From: Candidatus Latescibacterota bacterium | GTDB taxonomy: Bacteria; Latescibacterota; UBA2968; UBA8231 | Assembly: GCA_022819745.1 (NCBI GenBank) | Contig: JAJEGS010000035.1 | Coordinates: forward strand, 186,001-250,000 | Direction of reading: 5' to 3' | Length of the DNA: 64,000 nucleotides | Shown here: positions 1 through 9,101 of the stretch, piece after piece | How the letters are laid out: every line of letters begins with the position of its first letter | Position numbering within the stretch: the first letter of the stretch is position 1 | Translations under genes and position numbers: made by a program | The notes under the pieces: generated by a model | Seen by the model: the letters and a program-made list of their open reading frames with translations, nothing else | What the model was told of the DNA's origin: nothing | Databases searched by the model: none

Positions 1-480
1 CACCGGCGGGCCATCGGGCTGCCCGGTGATGCTAGCCAGTCCCCCCATCGCCTGAATGAGTACGTCGTACGCGGGCCGCTGTGCGTACGGCCCGGTCTGG
101 CCAAAACCCGAAATCGACGCGTACACCAAGCGCGGATACAACGCGTGCAGGTCCGCGTACCCCAACCCAAAGCGATCCATGCTACCAGGGCGAAAGTTCT
201 CAATCAACACGTCGCACTCGCCGGCCAAACGCCGCGCCAAATCCTGGCCCTGCACCTGCCGCAAGTCGATCGTCGCGCTCTTCTTACCTCGGTTGACGCT
301 GGCAAAGTACGCGCTCTCGCCGTTTTGAAACGGCCCAAATCCCCGCGCCTCGTCGCCCGTACCCGGTAGCTCGACCTTGATCACTTCCGCACCCAAATCG
401 GCCAACACCATGGACGCGTACGGCCCGGCTAACACCCGCGTCAAGTCGAGCACCCGCACTCCATCCAATAAATGTTCCAT
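1..480 (-). CDS. CaiB/BaiF family CoA-transferase (N-terminal part, cut by window edge)
   Basis: This is a family III CoA-transferase, which moves CoA between carboxylic acids. The reading frame begins with ATG at 480 and stays open to base 1, so about 160 N-terminal residues are visible. They show the family pattern: GVRVLDLTRVLAGPYASMVL at the start, then LGAEVIKVELPGTGDEAR, NRGKKSATIDL, ENFRPGSMDRFGLGY and SGFGQTGPYAQRPAYD. The catalytic aspartate expected near residue 170 lies beyond the edge. The start codon is one base past the stop of the GHMP kinase upstream, so the two are almost certainly cotranscribed. The substrate cannot be told; succinyl-CoA:acid transferases and racemases share this fold. 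Confidence 0.93.
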   Translation of the reverse strand, partial: MEHLLDGVRVLDLTRVLAGPYASMVLADLGAEVIKVELPGTGDEARGFGPFQNGESAYFASVNRGKKSATIDLRQVQGQDLARRLAGECDVLIENFRPGSMDRFGLGYADLHALYPRLVYASISGFGQTGPYAQRPAYDVLIQAMGGLASITGQPDGPPV

Positions 481-481
481 C

Positions 482-2188
482 TCAATTCCCTTGGGGCGCG
501 GCGAGCAAACCGGCTCCTTCGCCGGGCACGGCCACTGCTAGCTCTGGCTCATGGCCCAGCTCCGTGCGCAACATCTCGGCAAACGCGGCGCGGCGTTCCC
601 CATCGACAAACGCACGGTGAACTAGCCCGCCGATGTTGCCGCCCCAACCAGCGCCCAGCCGCTGCACGGCCCCTGCCGTTGGTCCCTCGGCGGTGAGAAA
701 CCGATTGACCACCCGCACAGTCCGATCATAGGCCGACGTCATCCGCCCATAGCCCCCCGGCAAAAAGCGCAGTTGCGCTCGCTCTTCCCCGCGCTCGGCT
801 CGCTCTGCAAGCTGCGCCAAAACCTCGTCTTCGACCTCTCGGTCCAGATCGCCGTCGTGCGAGATGCGGATCAGTTCCAAGGCCGTGGCCATATCGCCCG
901 CATTGAGGTAGGCGAGCATACCGGCCACCCGGTCCTGCTCGGCCAATCCATAGATGCAGCGTCGGCGAATAAACAACGGCGTATCCTCGGATAAAAGCTG
1001 GAACTTGCCGGCGACCTCCCGCTGACACATGGCGTCGAAATGCGCCCCGACTCCGGCTGCTTGCGCTTCGGCGGCTAGCTGCGCCAGACTGGTCTGCCGA
1101 GGCAACTGGCCCAAGACCCGGTACAGCTCTGCAAGCGACAGCCCCAGCGACTCGGGCTCGATATCCCGGATATAGCGGATGCTCTCGCGCACAGCGTTGT
1201 CTTTGCCCAACCGAGGCAAAATCAACTCGCGGGCGATAAACGCGCCGAGCGGATAGGCAATGACCGTCTCTTCTTTGACGGCCTCGTCGTATTCACGCAC
1301 GATGCCGCTGTCGAGCACTAAAGCGGCGTACTCGTCAGGCAACGCAGCCTCCCCTTGCACGCGGGCCGGAAAGACGCCGACGCCGACCAGCTTGCCCGCC
1401 CGACCCAAGATCATCCCTCCGTGGTCAGCCGTGCCGCCGCGAGTACCCCGCATCCACTCCGAGGTACCCAGCCCATCGACTAAATCCGCCTCGGGCATAT
1501 CGCGGCGTGGATCCAATCCGTGAACCCCCATCGTCGCCAGTGCCGTCGCCACCACCAGTGCCGAAGACGAGCTCATGCCCCCGCTAGGCGAGACACTGCT
1601 CCACACCAGCCCATCGAAACCGCCCAAGGCCAAACGATCGCGGAAATAACTCTCCAAGTACACAAGCTGTCCCTCCACCAACGCCGACCAATCGCTGGCC
1701 AAGGCACTACCCATGTGCTCTAGGCGCTGGCGGCAAACCTGACCCGCGTAATCCATCAGCGCCTGCCGCTCGGCCACGCGGGCCTTCGGCAGAATCGTCT
1801 CCAAGTCTATTTCAATGGGCGTGAAGCGATCGGCGGGCGCACCTCGGCTGCGCAGGAAACTGGCAAGCCGCACCCGCCGACTGGAGGCCGCCCGCGCCAC
1901 CACCAATGTATCCGCTCCGCGCACGGCCATCCGCACCGAGGGCATGCCTCCGTAGTCAATGTGCATACCCATGACGTTCATCTGTCCAGGGCAACGCGCC
2001 ATGACCAAGCGGCCCTCGCTGCCGTAGCAGGCGGCAAAGTGCCGCAGGGCCTCCAAGTAATTGGCCCGCCAAGCCGCCACCTGCTCCCGCCCGTAGATTC
2101 GCTCGAACTCGCAGTCGAAGCGACCCTGCTCAATGGCGGCCTGCCACTGGACTATACTAGCTGTATAGAGATTGTTAGAGCGCACCAT
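482..2188 (-). CDS. GHMP-family sugar kinase, galactokinase-like, long form
   Basis: An ATP-dependent sugar kinase of the galactokinase branch, expected to phosphorylate a sugar at C1 in the cytoplasm. All three GHMP motifs are present: the sugar-binding signature CPGQMNVMGMHIDYGG (about residues 66-81, with the usual E of GEHTDY replaced by M), the ATP loop SPSGGMSSSSALVV (about 200-213), and LGAGWGGNIGGLV near the C-terminus. The aspartate in GTADHGGMI (about D255) fits the catalytic base. At 568 residues it is much longer than a galactokinase of about 390. The start lies inside the last codons of the TonB receptor gene (14-base overlap) and the stop is one base from the CoA-transferase start. 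Other substrates such as arabinose or fucose are possible. Confidence 0.85.
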   Translation of the reverse strand: MVRSNNLYTASIVQWQAAIEQGRFDCEFERIYGREQVAAWRANYLEALRHFAACYGSEGRLVMARCPGQMNVMGMHIDYGGMPSVRMAVRGADTLVVARAASSRRVRLASFLRSRGAPADRFTPIEIDLETILPKARVAERQALMDYAGQVCRQRLEHMGSALASDWSALVEGQLVYLESYFRDRLALGGFDGLVWSSVSPSGGMSSSSALVVATALATMGVHGLDPRRDMPEADLVDGLGTSEWMRGTRGGTADHGGMILGRAGKLVGVGVFPARVQGEAALPDEYAALVLDSGIVREYDEAVKEETVIAYPLGAFIARELILPRLGKDNAVRESIRYIRDIEPESLGLSLAELYRVLGQLPRQTSLAQLAAEAQAAGVGAHFDAMCQREVAGKFQLLSEDTPLFIRRRCIYGLAEQDRVAGMLAYLNAGDMATALELIRISHDGDLDREVEDEVLAQLAERAERGEERAQLRFLPGGYGRMTSAYDRTVRVVNRFLTAEGPTAGAVQRLGAGWGGNIGGLVHRAFVDGERRAAFAEMLRTELGHEPELAVAVPGEGAGLLAAPQGN

Positions 2189-4427
2189 CCACGCTCAGAG
2201 AAATGCGACGCAAGGGGCGTATTTTGCGCTCGATCGTCGCGTAGTAATACTGTAGCGCATTGTCCACTCGCAGGTTGATCTGCAAAGGGCCTAGCTGTCG
2301 GCTCAACTGTACGTCGAGCAAGTAAATAGGCACATAGTCGCGCCCGCACTCGGCAAACAGGCCGGATACCCGTTCAAAACGGCTGAGGTATTGGAAGTTT
2401 ACCCGCCCACTCGTGGACCCGCGCTTCCCTTGGAGACCCAGATTGAGGACGTGGCGCGACCGGTAAGGCAGCGGCGCTTGATCGCCGTAGTCGCCGTGGC
2501 AATAAGGCGGCAGCACTTGGTCCGCATCGAGAAATTCCACGCCATCCACCAAGGTATAAGCCGCCCTAGCCCCCAAACCCAGCGGCAGGGCGACCAAGAG
2601 CTCACTTTCAAACCCGCCGACTCGCGCCTGCGCCAAGTTTAGGAAGCGGGCTATGGGCACGGTCCCTCCAGCATAGGGATCTGGACGCGCCTCAATGAGT
2701 CCTTGGTACTCGTTCCAAAACAGCGCCATATCCAAGGCCAACCACTTCGCCAACTCCTGCTTGATCCCCACCTCGCCAGACCAAGCCCGCTCGGGATCCA
2801 AGGCGGGATTGGGACAGACGCGGATACCAGAGACCTCGGCCTGGGAAAAGACTTCAACCACCGCAGGCACGCGAAAGCCTCGACCAAGCGAAGCCCGCAG
2901 CGCGGTCGTCTCCGACAGCCGGTAGGAAAGACCAGTCTGGGGACTAAATTCCCCAGTGCTTTTACTCGCGACCGACGGTACCCCGCACGGCCCTTCTGCC
3001 AACCCAGAGTCCTCGGAGAGCCGACTCCAGTCGTAGCGCAACCCAACCGTCCACTCGGCCAGCGGACTGATTTCGTACACGCCTTGGGCGTAGCCGGAGA
3101 CGGTCATCAGGGAGCGCACGCCGAGAAAATCGCTGGGCGAACGCACCAGATCGGCTATCCCGGCCAGCCCCAGCGTCCAATTCCAACTGCCCAATCCCGT
3201 GTAGTCGAACTGACCTTCGCCCGAAATTTTGTGGCCAGCCGAGGCCAAGCCCCCAGCCGCCGCGTTGTTGGTAAAATCCGTGCGGTAATACCCTAGCTTG
3301 ACCCGGTAGCCCAAATCGCTGTGTACCAATCGGTAATACTCAGAATTGAGGTGCAACTTCCACGAGACAGTATGGGCCGATGCGTCGTTTTCGGGCACGG
3401 CCAGCGGATGACTGCGGTCGCGCCACTGGATGAAAACCCCGTGGTCGTCCAAGGCCCAGTTGCCCATCACGCGCCAATAGCTCGTCGGCGAAAAGCGATG
3501 CACTGCCTTGGCGTAGAGATGATAGCGGCGGCCATCGCCGTTTTGGTGGTACCCTGTGCTCCGGTTGTGGCCCCCGCTCAGCGCCAAGCCGGTCCGACCC
3601 AAAACCCGATTGTGACTCAAGTCGAACCCAACAAAGTGCATCGGGGACTCGCTCCAACGCCACTGGCTATGCGTCGGCTGGCTATACAACCCGCTGAGCA
3701 GCCGAAAGCGGGTGCCCGGATCGCGCGCTGGATCGCGGGTAAGCACGTTGATTACCCCACCCAAAGCCCCCGTGCCGTACAGGGCCGAGCCAGCCCCTTT
3801 GACTACCTCCACGCGCTCGACTTGCTGCAAGGGCACGGCATCCCACTTGATGTCGCCCACATCCGACGACAGCATTGGAAATCCATCCACCAGCATCAGC
3901 AGCCGACTGCCCGTGCCGCGACTGTAGCCGCTCGACCCGCGCACGACGGGCTGATTACCTACTTGACTGATGCCCGAGACATAGCGCAGGGGGCCTGTCA
4001 GCGAGAAGGCGTTGTGATCGGCGATGCGCTCGGCATCGGCTACGGAGATGCTAATGGGAGCTTGGGCAAAAGTCTGGGAGCGGCGGGCAGCAGAAACGAT
4101 TAGTTCGGGAACTTCGACGGCCGTAGGTTCGAGGGCAACAACGCGCTCCTCCTCCCCGGGCACAACGCCGCGCAGGGTGTGCGAGCGATAGCCAATATGC
4201 GAACAGAGCAGGTCGTATTGGCCGGGCGGCAAGCCCTCGACTCGGCAGTAACCCTCTTCGTTGGCGTATCCCCCAAATTCCGTTCCCAGCACCGCCAACG
4301 TCGCGCCGGGCAGCGGGGTTTGGTCGCTAGCGTCGAAGACGCGGACGACGATATCAGCGGCCGAGCTCGGCCAGCAATTCAGCAGACAAAGCGCGCTCGC
4401 ATAGAGCAGTGCTAAGCTCGGTCTCAT
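2175..4427 (-). CDS. TonB-dependent outer-membrane receptor with N-terminal carboxypeptidase-regulatory-like domain
   Basis: An outer-membrane active-transport receptor driven by TonB. The start chosen is the ATG at 4427, which begins the signal peptide MRPSLALLYASALCLLNC; the frame is open 15 codons further upstream but those lack signal-peptide character. After the signal come a carboxypeptidase-regulatory-like beta-sandwich (VVRVFDASDQTPLPGATLAV through GEEERVVALEP), a plug domain (PVVRGSSGYSRGTGSRLLML, VERVEVVKGAGSALYGTGAL, GGVINVLTRDP) and about 500 residues of beta-barrel strands. Length of 750 is normal. The 5' end overlaps the upstream lipoprotein-like gene by 74 bases and the 3' end overlaps the kinase gene, marking a tight operon. 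The ligand is unknown; the kinase neighbour suggests a sugar. Confidence 0.93.
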   Translation of the reverse strand: MRPSLALLYASALCLLNCWPSSAADIVVRVFDASDQTPLPGATLAVLGTEFGGYANEEGYCRVEGLPPGQYDLLCSHIGYRSHTLRGVVPGEEERVVALEPTAVEVPELIVSAARRSQTFAQAPISISVADAERIADHNAFSLTGPLRYVSGISQVGNQPVVRGSSGYSRGTGSRLLMLVDGFPMLSSDVGDIKWDAVPLQQVERVEVVKGAGSALYGTGALGGVINVLTRDPARDPGTRFRLLSGLYSQPTHSQWRWSESPMHFVGFDLSHNRVLGRTGLALSGGHNRSTGYHQNGDGRRYHLYAKAVHRFSPTSYWRVMGNWALDDHGVFIQWRDRSHPLAVPENDASAHTVSWKLHLNSEYYRLVHSDLGYRVKLGYYRTDFTNNAAAGGLASAGHKISGEGQFDYTGLGSWNWTLGLAGIADLVRSPSDFLGVRSLMTVSGYAQGVYEISPLAEWTVGLRYDWSRLSEDSGLAEGPCGVPSVASKSTGEFSPQTGLSYRLSETTALRASLGRGFRVPAVVEVFSQAEVSGIRVCPNPALDPERAWSGEVGIKQELAKWLALDMALFWNEYQGLIEARPDPYAGGTVPIARFLNLAQARVGGFESELLVALPLGLGARAAYTLVDGVEFLDADQVLPPYCHGDYGDQAPLPYRSRHVLNLGLQGKRGSTSGRVNFQYLSRFERVSGLFAECGRDYVPIYLLDVQLSRQLGPLQINLRVDNALQYYYATIERKIRPLRRISLSVDGAL

Positions 4428-4866
4428 GGTCCAATACAGCGAAGTTGACTTCGATATCGATGTCAGAGACAACCTCCCCGGAGCCGACTTCTACCGGCGA
4501 GGGGAGGTCAGCGTCAGGCAGGTAATAACAGCCCAAAAGCGAGGTAAGATCCCAAAACTGATCCTCTTGGCGCCAAGCCACGACAATCCACTGATATACG
4601 CCTTCCCCATCTAAGGGAACGAAATAGTCGTACGACTCGACCCTGAGAGCGACCTCGGTGTCCCAGCCGTTGATGCGAAAAAAATCGGCAAACGAAGCCG
4701 GGGGCTCGCGATAGACCGCCACGGCTACCTGCCCCACGTTGGCGGGCCACTCGCCGACAAAGTGCAGCCGACCGGCGATCCCAGTCTGCCCAGTGGCCTC
4801 GGCATCGAGACCGCGGTCGCAGCCCCAGCACAAGGCTAGGACCGCGACCAAACACCAAAACGGCAC
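4354..4866 (-). CDS. Small secreted or lipid-anchored protein, unknown
   Basis: A 170-residue protein that I do not recognise. It begins with GTG at 4866 and a hydrophobic leader PFWCLVAVLALCWGCDRG. The cysteine after WG could be lipidated, but the residue at -3 is not the usual L/V/I, so this is uncertain. The rest reads like a small beta-sandwich: GIAGRLHFVGEWPANVGQVA, VAVYREPPASF, YFVPLDGEGVYQWIVVAWR, then LGCYYLPDADLPSPVEVGSG. This resembles the extracellular Ig-like or DUF2141-like modules that accompany TonB receptors, though no family is certain. It lies six bases after the preceding lipoprotein gene and overlaps the receptor gene, so it probably acts at the cell surface with that receptor. 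Confidence 0.7.
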   Translation of the reverse strand: MPFWCLVAVLALCWGCDRGLDAEATGQTGIAGRLHFVGEWPANVGQVAVAVYREPPASFADFFRINGWDTEVALRVESYDYFVPLDGEGVYQWIVVAWRQEDQFWDLTSLLGCYYLPDADLPSPVEVGSGEVVSDIDIEVNFAVLDHETELSTALCERALSAELLAELGR

Positions 4867-4872
4867 GGCCTA

Positions 4873-5394
4873 CTAGCCAGCAGCGGCCGCCTCGGCAGCA
4901 GCGGCAGCAGCAGCCGAAACTTCGGCGACGTCAAATTCGGCGCCGTTAATGGTTATCGTCCCAGTAGCAGAAAGGCCATCGGCCCCAACCGAAAGCTGCA
5001 TATCGAGTATCAACTCGGCCTCATGCGATCCTGAAAGGGTAACCTCCCCGCTCAGCGGAATGGGCGTCTGATCCAAGCCGACACTCAAGGCACCGTTGGC
5101 TATCAACTCGCCATCGGGTGAGTACTCATTCAACGTCCAATCGCTGCCTGATATCTCCACCGAGCCGCCGCCTTCTCCCGGCACCGATGTCGTACCGGGA
5201 ACCAGCGCGGCGAAGAAGATATTCGTAAAAGCGGTGACCACCGTACCGTATAAGCCGACGATTTCAGGCGTTATCTCAGCCGCCGCCGGCTCGGGCTCCA
5301 CGGGCGCGGCTTCGTCGTCGTCGCCACCACAGGCGGCCAGCACCAGAGTACCGCACAGAACCAAGGCCGTGGTTTTATCCAGCCATTTGCGCAT
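4873..5394 (-). CDS. Lipoprotein, unknown function
   Basis: A 173-residue lipoprotein. The leader RKWLDKTTALVLCGTLVLAAC ends in a perfect LAAC lipobox and is followed by an acidic and Pro/Ala-rich linker (GGDDDEAAPVEPEPAAAE). The body has a beta-rich repeat feel (SGSDWTLNEYSPDGELIANG, GEVTLSGSHEAELILDMQL, GADGLSATGTITINGAEFDV) and ends in an alanine-rich helix AEVSAAAAAAAEAAAAG. The GAGGAGGG SD lies seven bases before the ATG. It is the first gene of the operon lipoprotein - secreted protein - TonB receptor - GHMP kinase - CoA-transferase. The low-complexity Ala tail is unusual for a lipoprotein. No function can be assigned. Confidence 0.8.
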   Translation of the reverse strand: MRKWLDKTTALVLCGTLVLAACGGDDDEAAPVEPEPAAAEITPEIVGLYGTVVTAFTNIFFAALVPGTTSVPGEGGGSVEISGSDWTLNEYSPDGELIANGALSVGLDQTPIPLSGEVTLSGSHEAELILDMQLSVGADGLSATGTITINGAEFDVAEVSAAAAAAAEAAAAG

Positions 5395-5465
5395 GATATT
5401 ACCCTCCTCAAAGGATTAAGTGCGCCAAGCAATCCCAACGCACAGAATTGTAAATGAGCACTCGC

Positions 5466-6572
5466 TCAAGAAGCAGTTTCGCTCCCCCGAACGTAGCGCA
5501 CCAAGGCTTTTTCGTCCAGCACGCAGCCCAAGCCCGGCTGCATGGGCGTGGGCACGTACCCATCAACAAAGGGGATTGGTTCGACAATCAGGTCGTCTTC
5601 GCGGGTCCAACTCCCGACAAAATCCGAGGCCATCGTGCAGTTGGGCGCAGCCGCGGCCGCGTGGACGTATGAAGTATCGACGATGCCCAAGTCATTGCCC
5701 GAGCCGTGCCAGCAGCGCAGGCCCGCCGCGGCCGCTACGGCCGCGTTCTTCTGAAATCCCACGAGGCTGCCGCCCAAGTTAAAACAATCAACAACCTCGG
5801 CCTTGATGGCGCGGATAATCTGCGGTCCGCTCCCTACGTGCATGGCCACCGGCAGATTGATCGCCTCGTGGATCTGGATATAACCTTCCAAGTCGGACTT
5901 AGGGATGGGATCCTCAAAGACCTCGACATTGCCCACGGCCTCTAGCTGCTGCGCCAGCTCAATGGTCTGCTCAGCCGTGTGGAAGCGCTCGTTGGGATCG
6001 ACCGTCACCTTGAAATCCACGCCGCCCACTTCGCGCATGGCCTGGAGTCTTTCGACCATTGGCTCCTCGATTTTGCACTTGATCTTGACGCCTTTGAACC
6101 CGTGCGCGAGCGCCCGCTCGACCGCCCGCTTGCCGTCTTCCGGCGTCTGGTGCCCCATCCAGTAGTCGGCTCGCACCCGGTCGCGCACCGCACCGCCCAA
6201 CAGCGCGTGTACCGGCACCTGACGAGCCTTGCCCACCAAGTCAAAGATCGCCATCTCAAAGGCGTCGTACGCCGGCCCAGTCCCCACCATCGGCAGTTCC
6301 TCCGTACCGTCGTGCCGAGCGGCGAAAATATCCTGCAAGGTCAATTGCTCGGGATCTTTGCCTAGTAGCTGGGCCGCCCCTTCCCGGACCTGTTCTATCG
6401 CCTCGCCGCGCCCGGTCTCGCCCAAGCCGACCAACTCCGTATCCGTATTCAAGCGCACGATGTGCTTGGGTACTTGGTCCCACCCGGTCTCGGCGACGCA
6501 TTCCGGGCTGTGCACCCGCCCGGGGATCGTCGGCACCACGACGGTCCAAATATCGACAGACGTTATTTTCAT
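5466..6572 (-). CDS. Mandelate racemase/muconate lactonizing enzyme family protein (enolase superfamily), third metal ligand replaced
   Basis: A 368-residue enolase-superfamily protein. Members take a proton alpha to a carboxylate and usually act as sugar-acid dehydratases, racemases or cycloisomerases. Visible active-site parts are KIKCK (Lys163/Lys165), VDPNERF (Asp192, first metal ligand) and FEDPIP (Glu220, second ligand). The third ligand, normally the Glu of an A-x-G-E stretch, falls on PVAMHVGSG (residues 241-249), where valine or histidine stands instead. WHGSGND later could supply the His base. The gene overlaps the M42 peptidase by four bases (ATGA). It could be a dipeptide epimerase-like or non-catalytic member; the pairing with a peptidase leaves an amino-acid-type substrate open. 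Confidence 0.85.
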   Translation of the reverse strand: MKITSVDIWTVVVPTIPGRVHSPECVAETGWDQVPKHIVRLNTDTELVGLGETGRGEAIEQVREGAAQLLGKDPEQLTLQDIFAARHDGTEELPMVGTGPAYDAFEMAIFDLVGKARQVPVHALLGGAVRDRVRADYWMGHQTPEDGKRAVERALAHGFKGVKIKCKIEEPMVERLQAMREVGGVDFKVTVDPNERFHTAEQTIELAQQLEAVGNVEVFEDPIPKSDLEGYIQIHEAINLPVAMHVGSGPQIIRAIKAEVVDCFNLGGSLVGFQKNAAVAAAAGLRCWHGSGNDLGIVDTSYVHAAAAAPNCTMASDFVGSWTREDDLIVEPIPFVDGYVPTPMQPGLGCVLDEKALVRYVRGSETAS

Positions 6573-7633
6573 GGGATGAAACTCGTCCTTTCATCGACGG
6601 TCAGCGCAAACTCCGCCAATAGCTGTGCGGTGTGGTCCAAGTCGGCCAAGGACGCGATCTCGACCGGCGTGTGCATGTAGCGCTGCGGCACGCTGACCAA
6701 GCCGGTGGCCACCCCGGCCCGACTGAGCTGGATGGCGTTGGCGTCCGTGCCCGTCCCCCCTGGCTCGGCTTGGATCTGATAGGGAATCTTCTTCTTTTCT
6801 GCCACCTGCACCAGCCGCTCGTACACGACCGGGCTGGCGTTGGCCCCGCGCAAAATAACCGGCCCCCCACCTAACTTGCACTCGCCGACCTGGCGCTTAT
6901 CAATATCTGGATGATCCGTTGCCCAAGTAACATCCACGGCAATACCCACCAGCGGATCAACGCCGTATGCACTAGTCTTAGCTCCCCGCAACCCCACTTC
7001 CTCCTGCACGGTGGCCACCGCATATACAGCGGCGCGGCACTTGCGCTTGGCGCGGCTCACTCGCCGCAGTGCCTCGGCAACCACCCAAGCACCGGCCTTA
7101 TTGTCAATCCCCCGCGACACTACCAGCCCATTGCGCAGCTCTTCAAAGTTGGCGTCGTAGGTCCCCGGATCCCCGATGGCCACCAGTTGCTTCGCCTCGT
7201 CCGCGTCGGCTGCACCGATGTCGATCCACAAGTCGTGTTTGTCCGGGACTTTGGTACGATCCGCTGCCTTCATCAGATGAATGGGCTTTTTGCCCAGCAC
7301 GCCCAAGACCGGCCCTTGCGCGGTGTGGATGCGCACCTTGCGACCCGGCACGATCTGCAAGTCAAAGCCGCCGATGGTGTCAAAGTACAGATAGCCTTTG
7401 TCGTCGATGTAAACGATTTGGAACCCCAACTCGTCGGCGTGCCCGGCGAACATAATTTTGGGGCGACCAGCTTCGTTGTGGACGCCGATGGTATTGCCGT
7501 GTACATCGACCTCGACGCGATCGGCGTACTTTGCCACCGCGTCTTTCCACACCGCCCGCACCGGCCCTTCGTAACCCGAGGGACCGGGAGCACTGAGTAG
7601 ATCAACGAGAAATCGCTTGGATGCTGGACGCAT
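6569..7633 (-). CDS. M42 family metallopeptidase (glutamyl/deblocking aminopeptidase-like)
   Basis: A dinuclear-zinc aminopeptidase of family M42, a cytoplasmic tetrahedral peptidase. The metal ligands and catalytic residues are all there: FAGHADELG (His65 and Asp67), SRGIDNKAGAW (bridging Asp), VQEEVGLRGAKTSAY (Glu-Glu, general base and ligand), VDVTWATDHPD and RYMHTPVEI (last His). The start at 7633 was chosen because AGAAGGAG precedes that ATG at good spacing and because MRPASKRFLVDLLSAPGPSG matches the family N-terminus; a longer frame to 7711 lies inside the symporter gene. It starts ten bases after the symporter stop. Some homologues are annotated as endoglucanases, but peptidase activity is the established one. 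Confidence 0.93.
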   Translation of the reverse strand: MRPASKRFLVDLLSAPGPSGYEGPVRAVWKDAVAKYADRVEVDVHGNTIGVHNEAGRPKIMFAGHADELGFQIVYIDDKGYLYFDTIGGFDLQIVPGRKVRIHTAQGPVLGVLGKKPIHLMKAADRTKVPDKHDLWIDIGAADADEAKQLVAIGDPGTYDANFEELRNGLVVSRGIDNKAGAWVVAEALRRVSRAKRKCRAAVYAVATVQEEVGLRGAKTSAYGVDPLVGIAVDVTWATDHPDIDKRQVGECKLGGGPVILRGANASPVVYERLVQVAEKKKIPYQIQAEPGGTGTDANAIQLSRAGVATGLVSVPQRYMHTPVEIASLADLDHTAQLLAEFALTVDERTSFIP

Positions 7634-7643
7634 ATATCTCCTT

Positions 7644-9101
7644 CTAGTCTGATGTCGCTGGTTTACAACAGGCACCAATGGCGCAGACCGCCGCGTTGAC
7701 GACGAGACCAATCACCCCGGCGTGAAAGCCCCAGATCATCGGTTTGCCCCCGAAGGTAAACCCCAGCGCCACCGCTAACCCGCACACCATGCCGAGCAGC
7801 GCCGTCCGCGCCGACAGCCGCTTCCAGTATAGCCCTAGGAAAAAGCACGGCACAACCTGGATCAAAATCTCGAATTTTAACTCCAGCAGCCGCACCAAAG
7901 TCGCATCGGTGCCAATCGCCACCGCGACCAGCACGGCGACGATAACCCACGAGCAAATCTTGCCCACCTTCGTCAGCTCAGCCTCAGTGGCCTGCGGTCG
8001 GAAATACGGCAGGTAAATGTCCTTGGTAAACATCGACGAGATCGACAACAGCGCCGAATCCGCCGTGGACATCAGCGCCGCCAGCACCGCGGCAAAAATC
8101 GCCACCACTAGCCAGTAGCCCAGCGCGGACTCGCCCATCACCAGTGCACAGAGCCGGGCCAGCACTTGGTCGCTTTCGGCTTTGCTCAGATCGGGCAACA
8201 CCACCGCGGCCGTCAGGCCACATATCAAGGCTACCAACGTAGTAGTAAGCGGCATAAAAGCCATCAGGATCAACGAGCGCTTGAGCACCGCGACCGAGCG
8301 GCTGGCGTATAGGCGCTGAATTGCCTGTGGGTAAATAGCTGCCCCGCAACCCAACAGCAGCGCGTAGCTAATCCACTTGTTGGCCCCCTCTAAGCTCGGC
8401 GCTTGCACCTTGGGCGGATCCATTTCGCTCAGTTGGGCCACCACCTGCCCCAAGCCACCACCTAGATTTTGCGGGATGATAAAGACCAAGATGCCGAAGC
8501 CCAACAGCAGCACACCCCCCTGCATAACATCCGTCCACGCCACCGAGCGCATCCCCCCCAAGGTCTCATAGATGACCATAATTATCGCCAAGCCGATAAT
8601 GCCGTAGCTGCCGGGAATCGCGCCGTCGGTGATCCCCTCAACGGCCGCGCCCATCGCCTTGAGTTGGGCCAGCGCGTAGTTGCCCAGTGCGTAGATCATC
8701 AAGATCGTGCTCAGCAGCGTCAGCACTGACGAGCGGAAGCGATGCGTAATATAGTCGCCAGGGGTGATAAATCCCTCTTTGCGCGCCAGCGCGACCAAGC
8801 GCGGGGCAAAGAGCATGTAGCCGACGATGATCGAGAACATAAAGAGCACCGACGCCGTCCACTCAAAGCCGATGCGGTAGGTCTTGCCCGTGTAGCCAAA
8901 GAGCGTGTTACCGCTGTACTGGGTTGCATAGAGCGTCAAAAAAAGCACCAGCAGGCCCATTGAGCGCCCTGCCAGATAGAAGTCGGCCATGCTATTGGAG
9001 CGACGACGCGTGCGCGCAATCCACCCCACGCCGATCATCGAGACCAAGTACAGCCCCACCGCAATGAGCGCACCCGGACCAAACACCATGCCACCCATCA
9101 C
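7644..9101 (-). CDS. Sodium:solute symporter family (SSS) transporter
   Basis: A 485-residue inner-membrane Na+/solute symporter with about 13 hydrophobic segments, normal for the family. Typical stretches are the first helix GALIAVGLYLVSMIGVGWIA, then ADFYLAGRSMGLLVLFLTLY and ATQYSGNTLFGYTGKTYRIG at helices 2-3, GGMRSVAWTDVMQGGVLLLG in the middle, and the sodium-site segment AALMSTADSALLSISSMFTK around residues 330-350. It overlaps the small DUF3311 membrane protein by four bases, a very common pairing for this family, and is followed within ten bases by the M42 peptidase. Substrate is unknown; amino acids, peptide-derived acids and sugars are all transported by relatives. Confidence 0.95.
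   Translation of the reverse strand: MMGGMVFGPGALIAVGLYLVSMIGVGWIARTRRRSNSMADFYLAGRSMGLLVLFLTLYATQYSGNTLFGYTGKTYRIGFEWTASVLFMFSIIVGYMLFAPRLVALARKEGFITPGDYITHRFRSSVLTLLSTILMIYALGNYALAQLKAMGAAVEGITDGAIPGSYGIIGLAIIMVIYETLGGMRSVAWTDVMQGGVLLLGFGILVFIIPQNLGGGLGQVVAQLSEMDPPKVQAPSLEGANKWISYALLLGCGAAIYPQAIQRLYASRSVAVLKRSLILMAFMPLTTTLVALICGLTAAVVLPDLSKAESDQVLARLCALVMGESALGYWLVVAIFAAVLAALMSTADSALLSISSMFTKDIYLPYFRPQATEAELTKVGKICSWVIVAVLVAVAIGTDATLVRLLELKFEILIQVVPCFFLGLYWKRLSARTALLGMVCGLAVALGFTFGGKPMIWGFHAGVIGLVVNAAVCAIGACCKPATSD

Noticed and set aside
7631..7711. N-terminal extension of the M42 peptidase to 7711
   Set aside because: It overlaps the symporter gene, and the strong SD points to the ATG at 7633.
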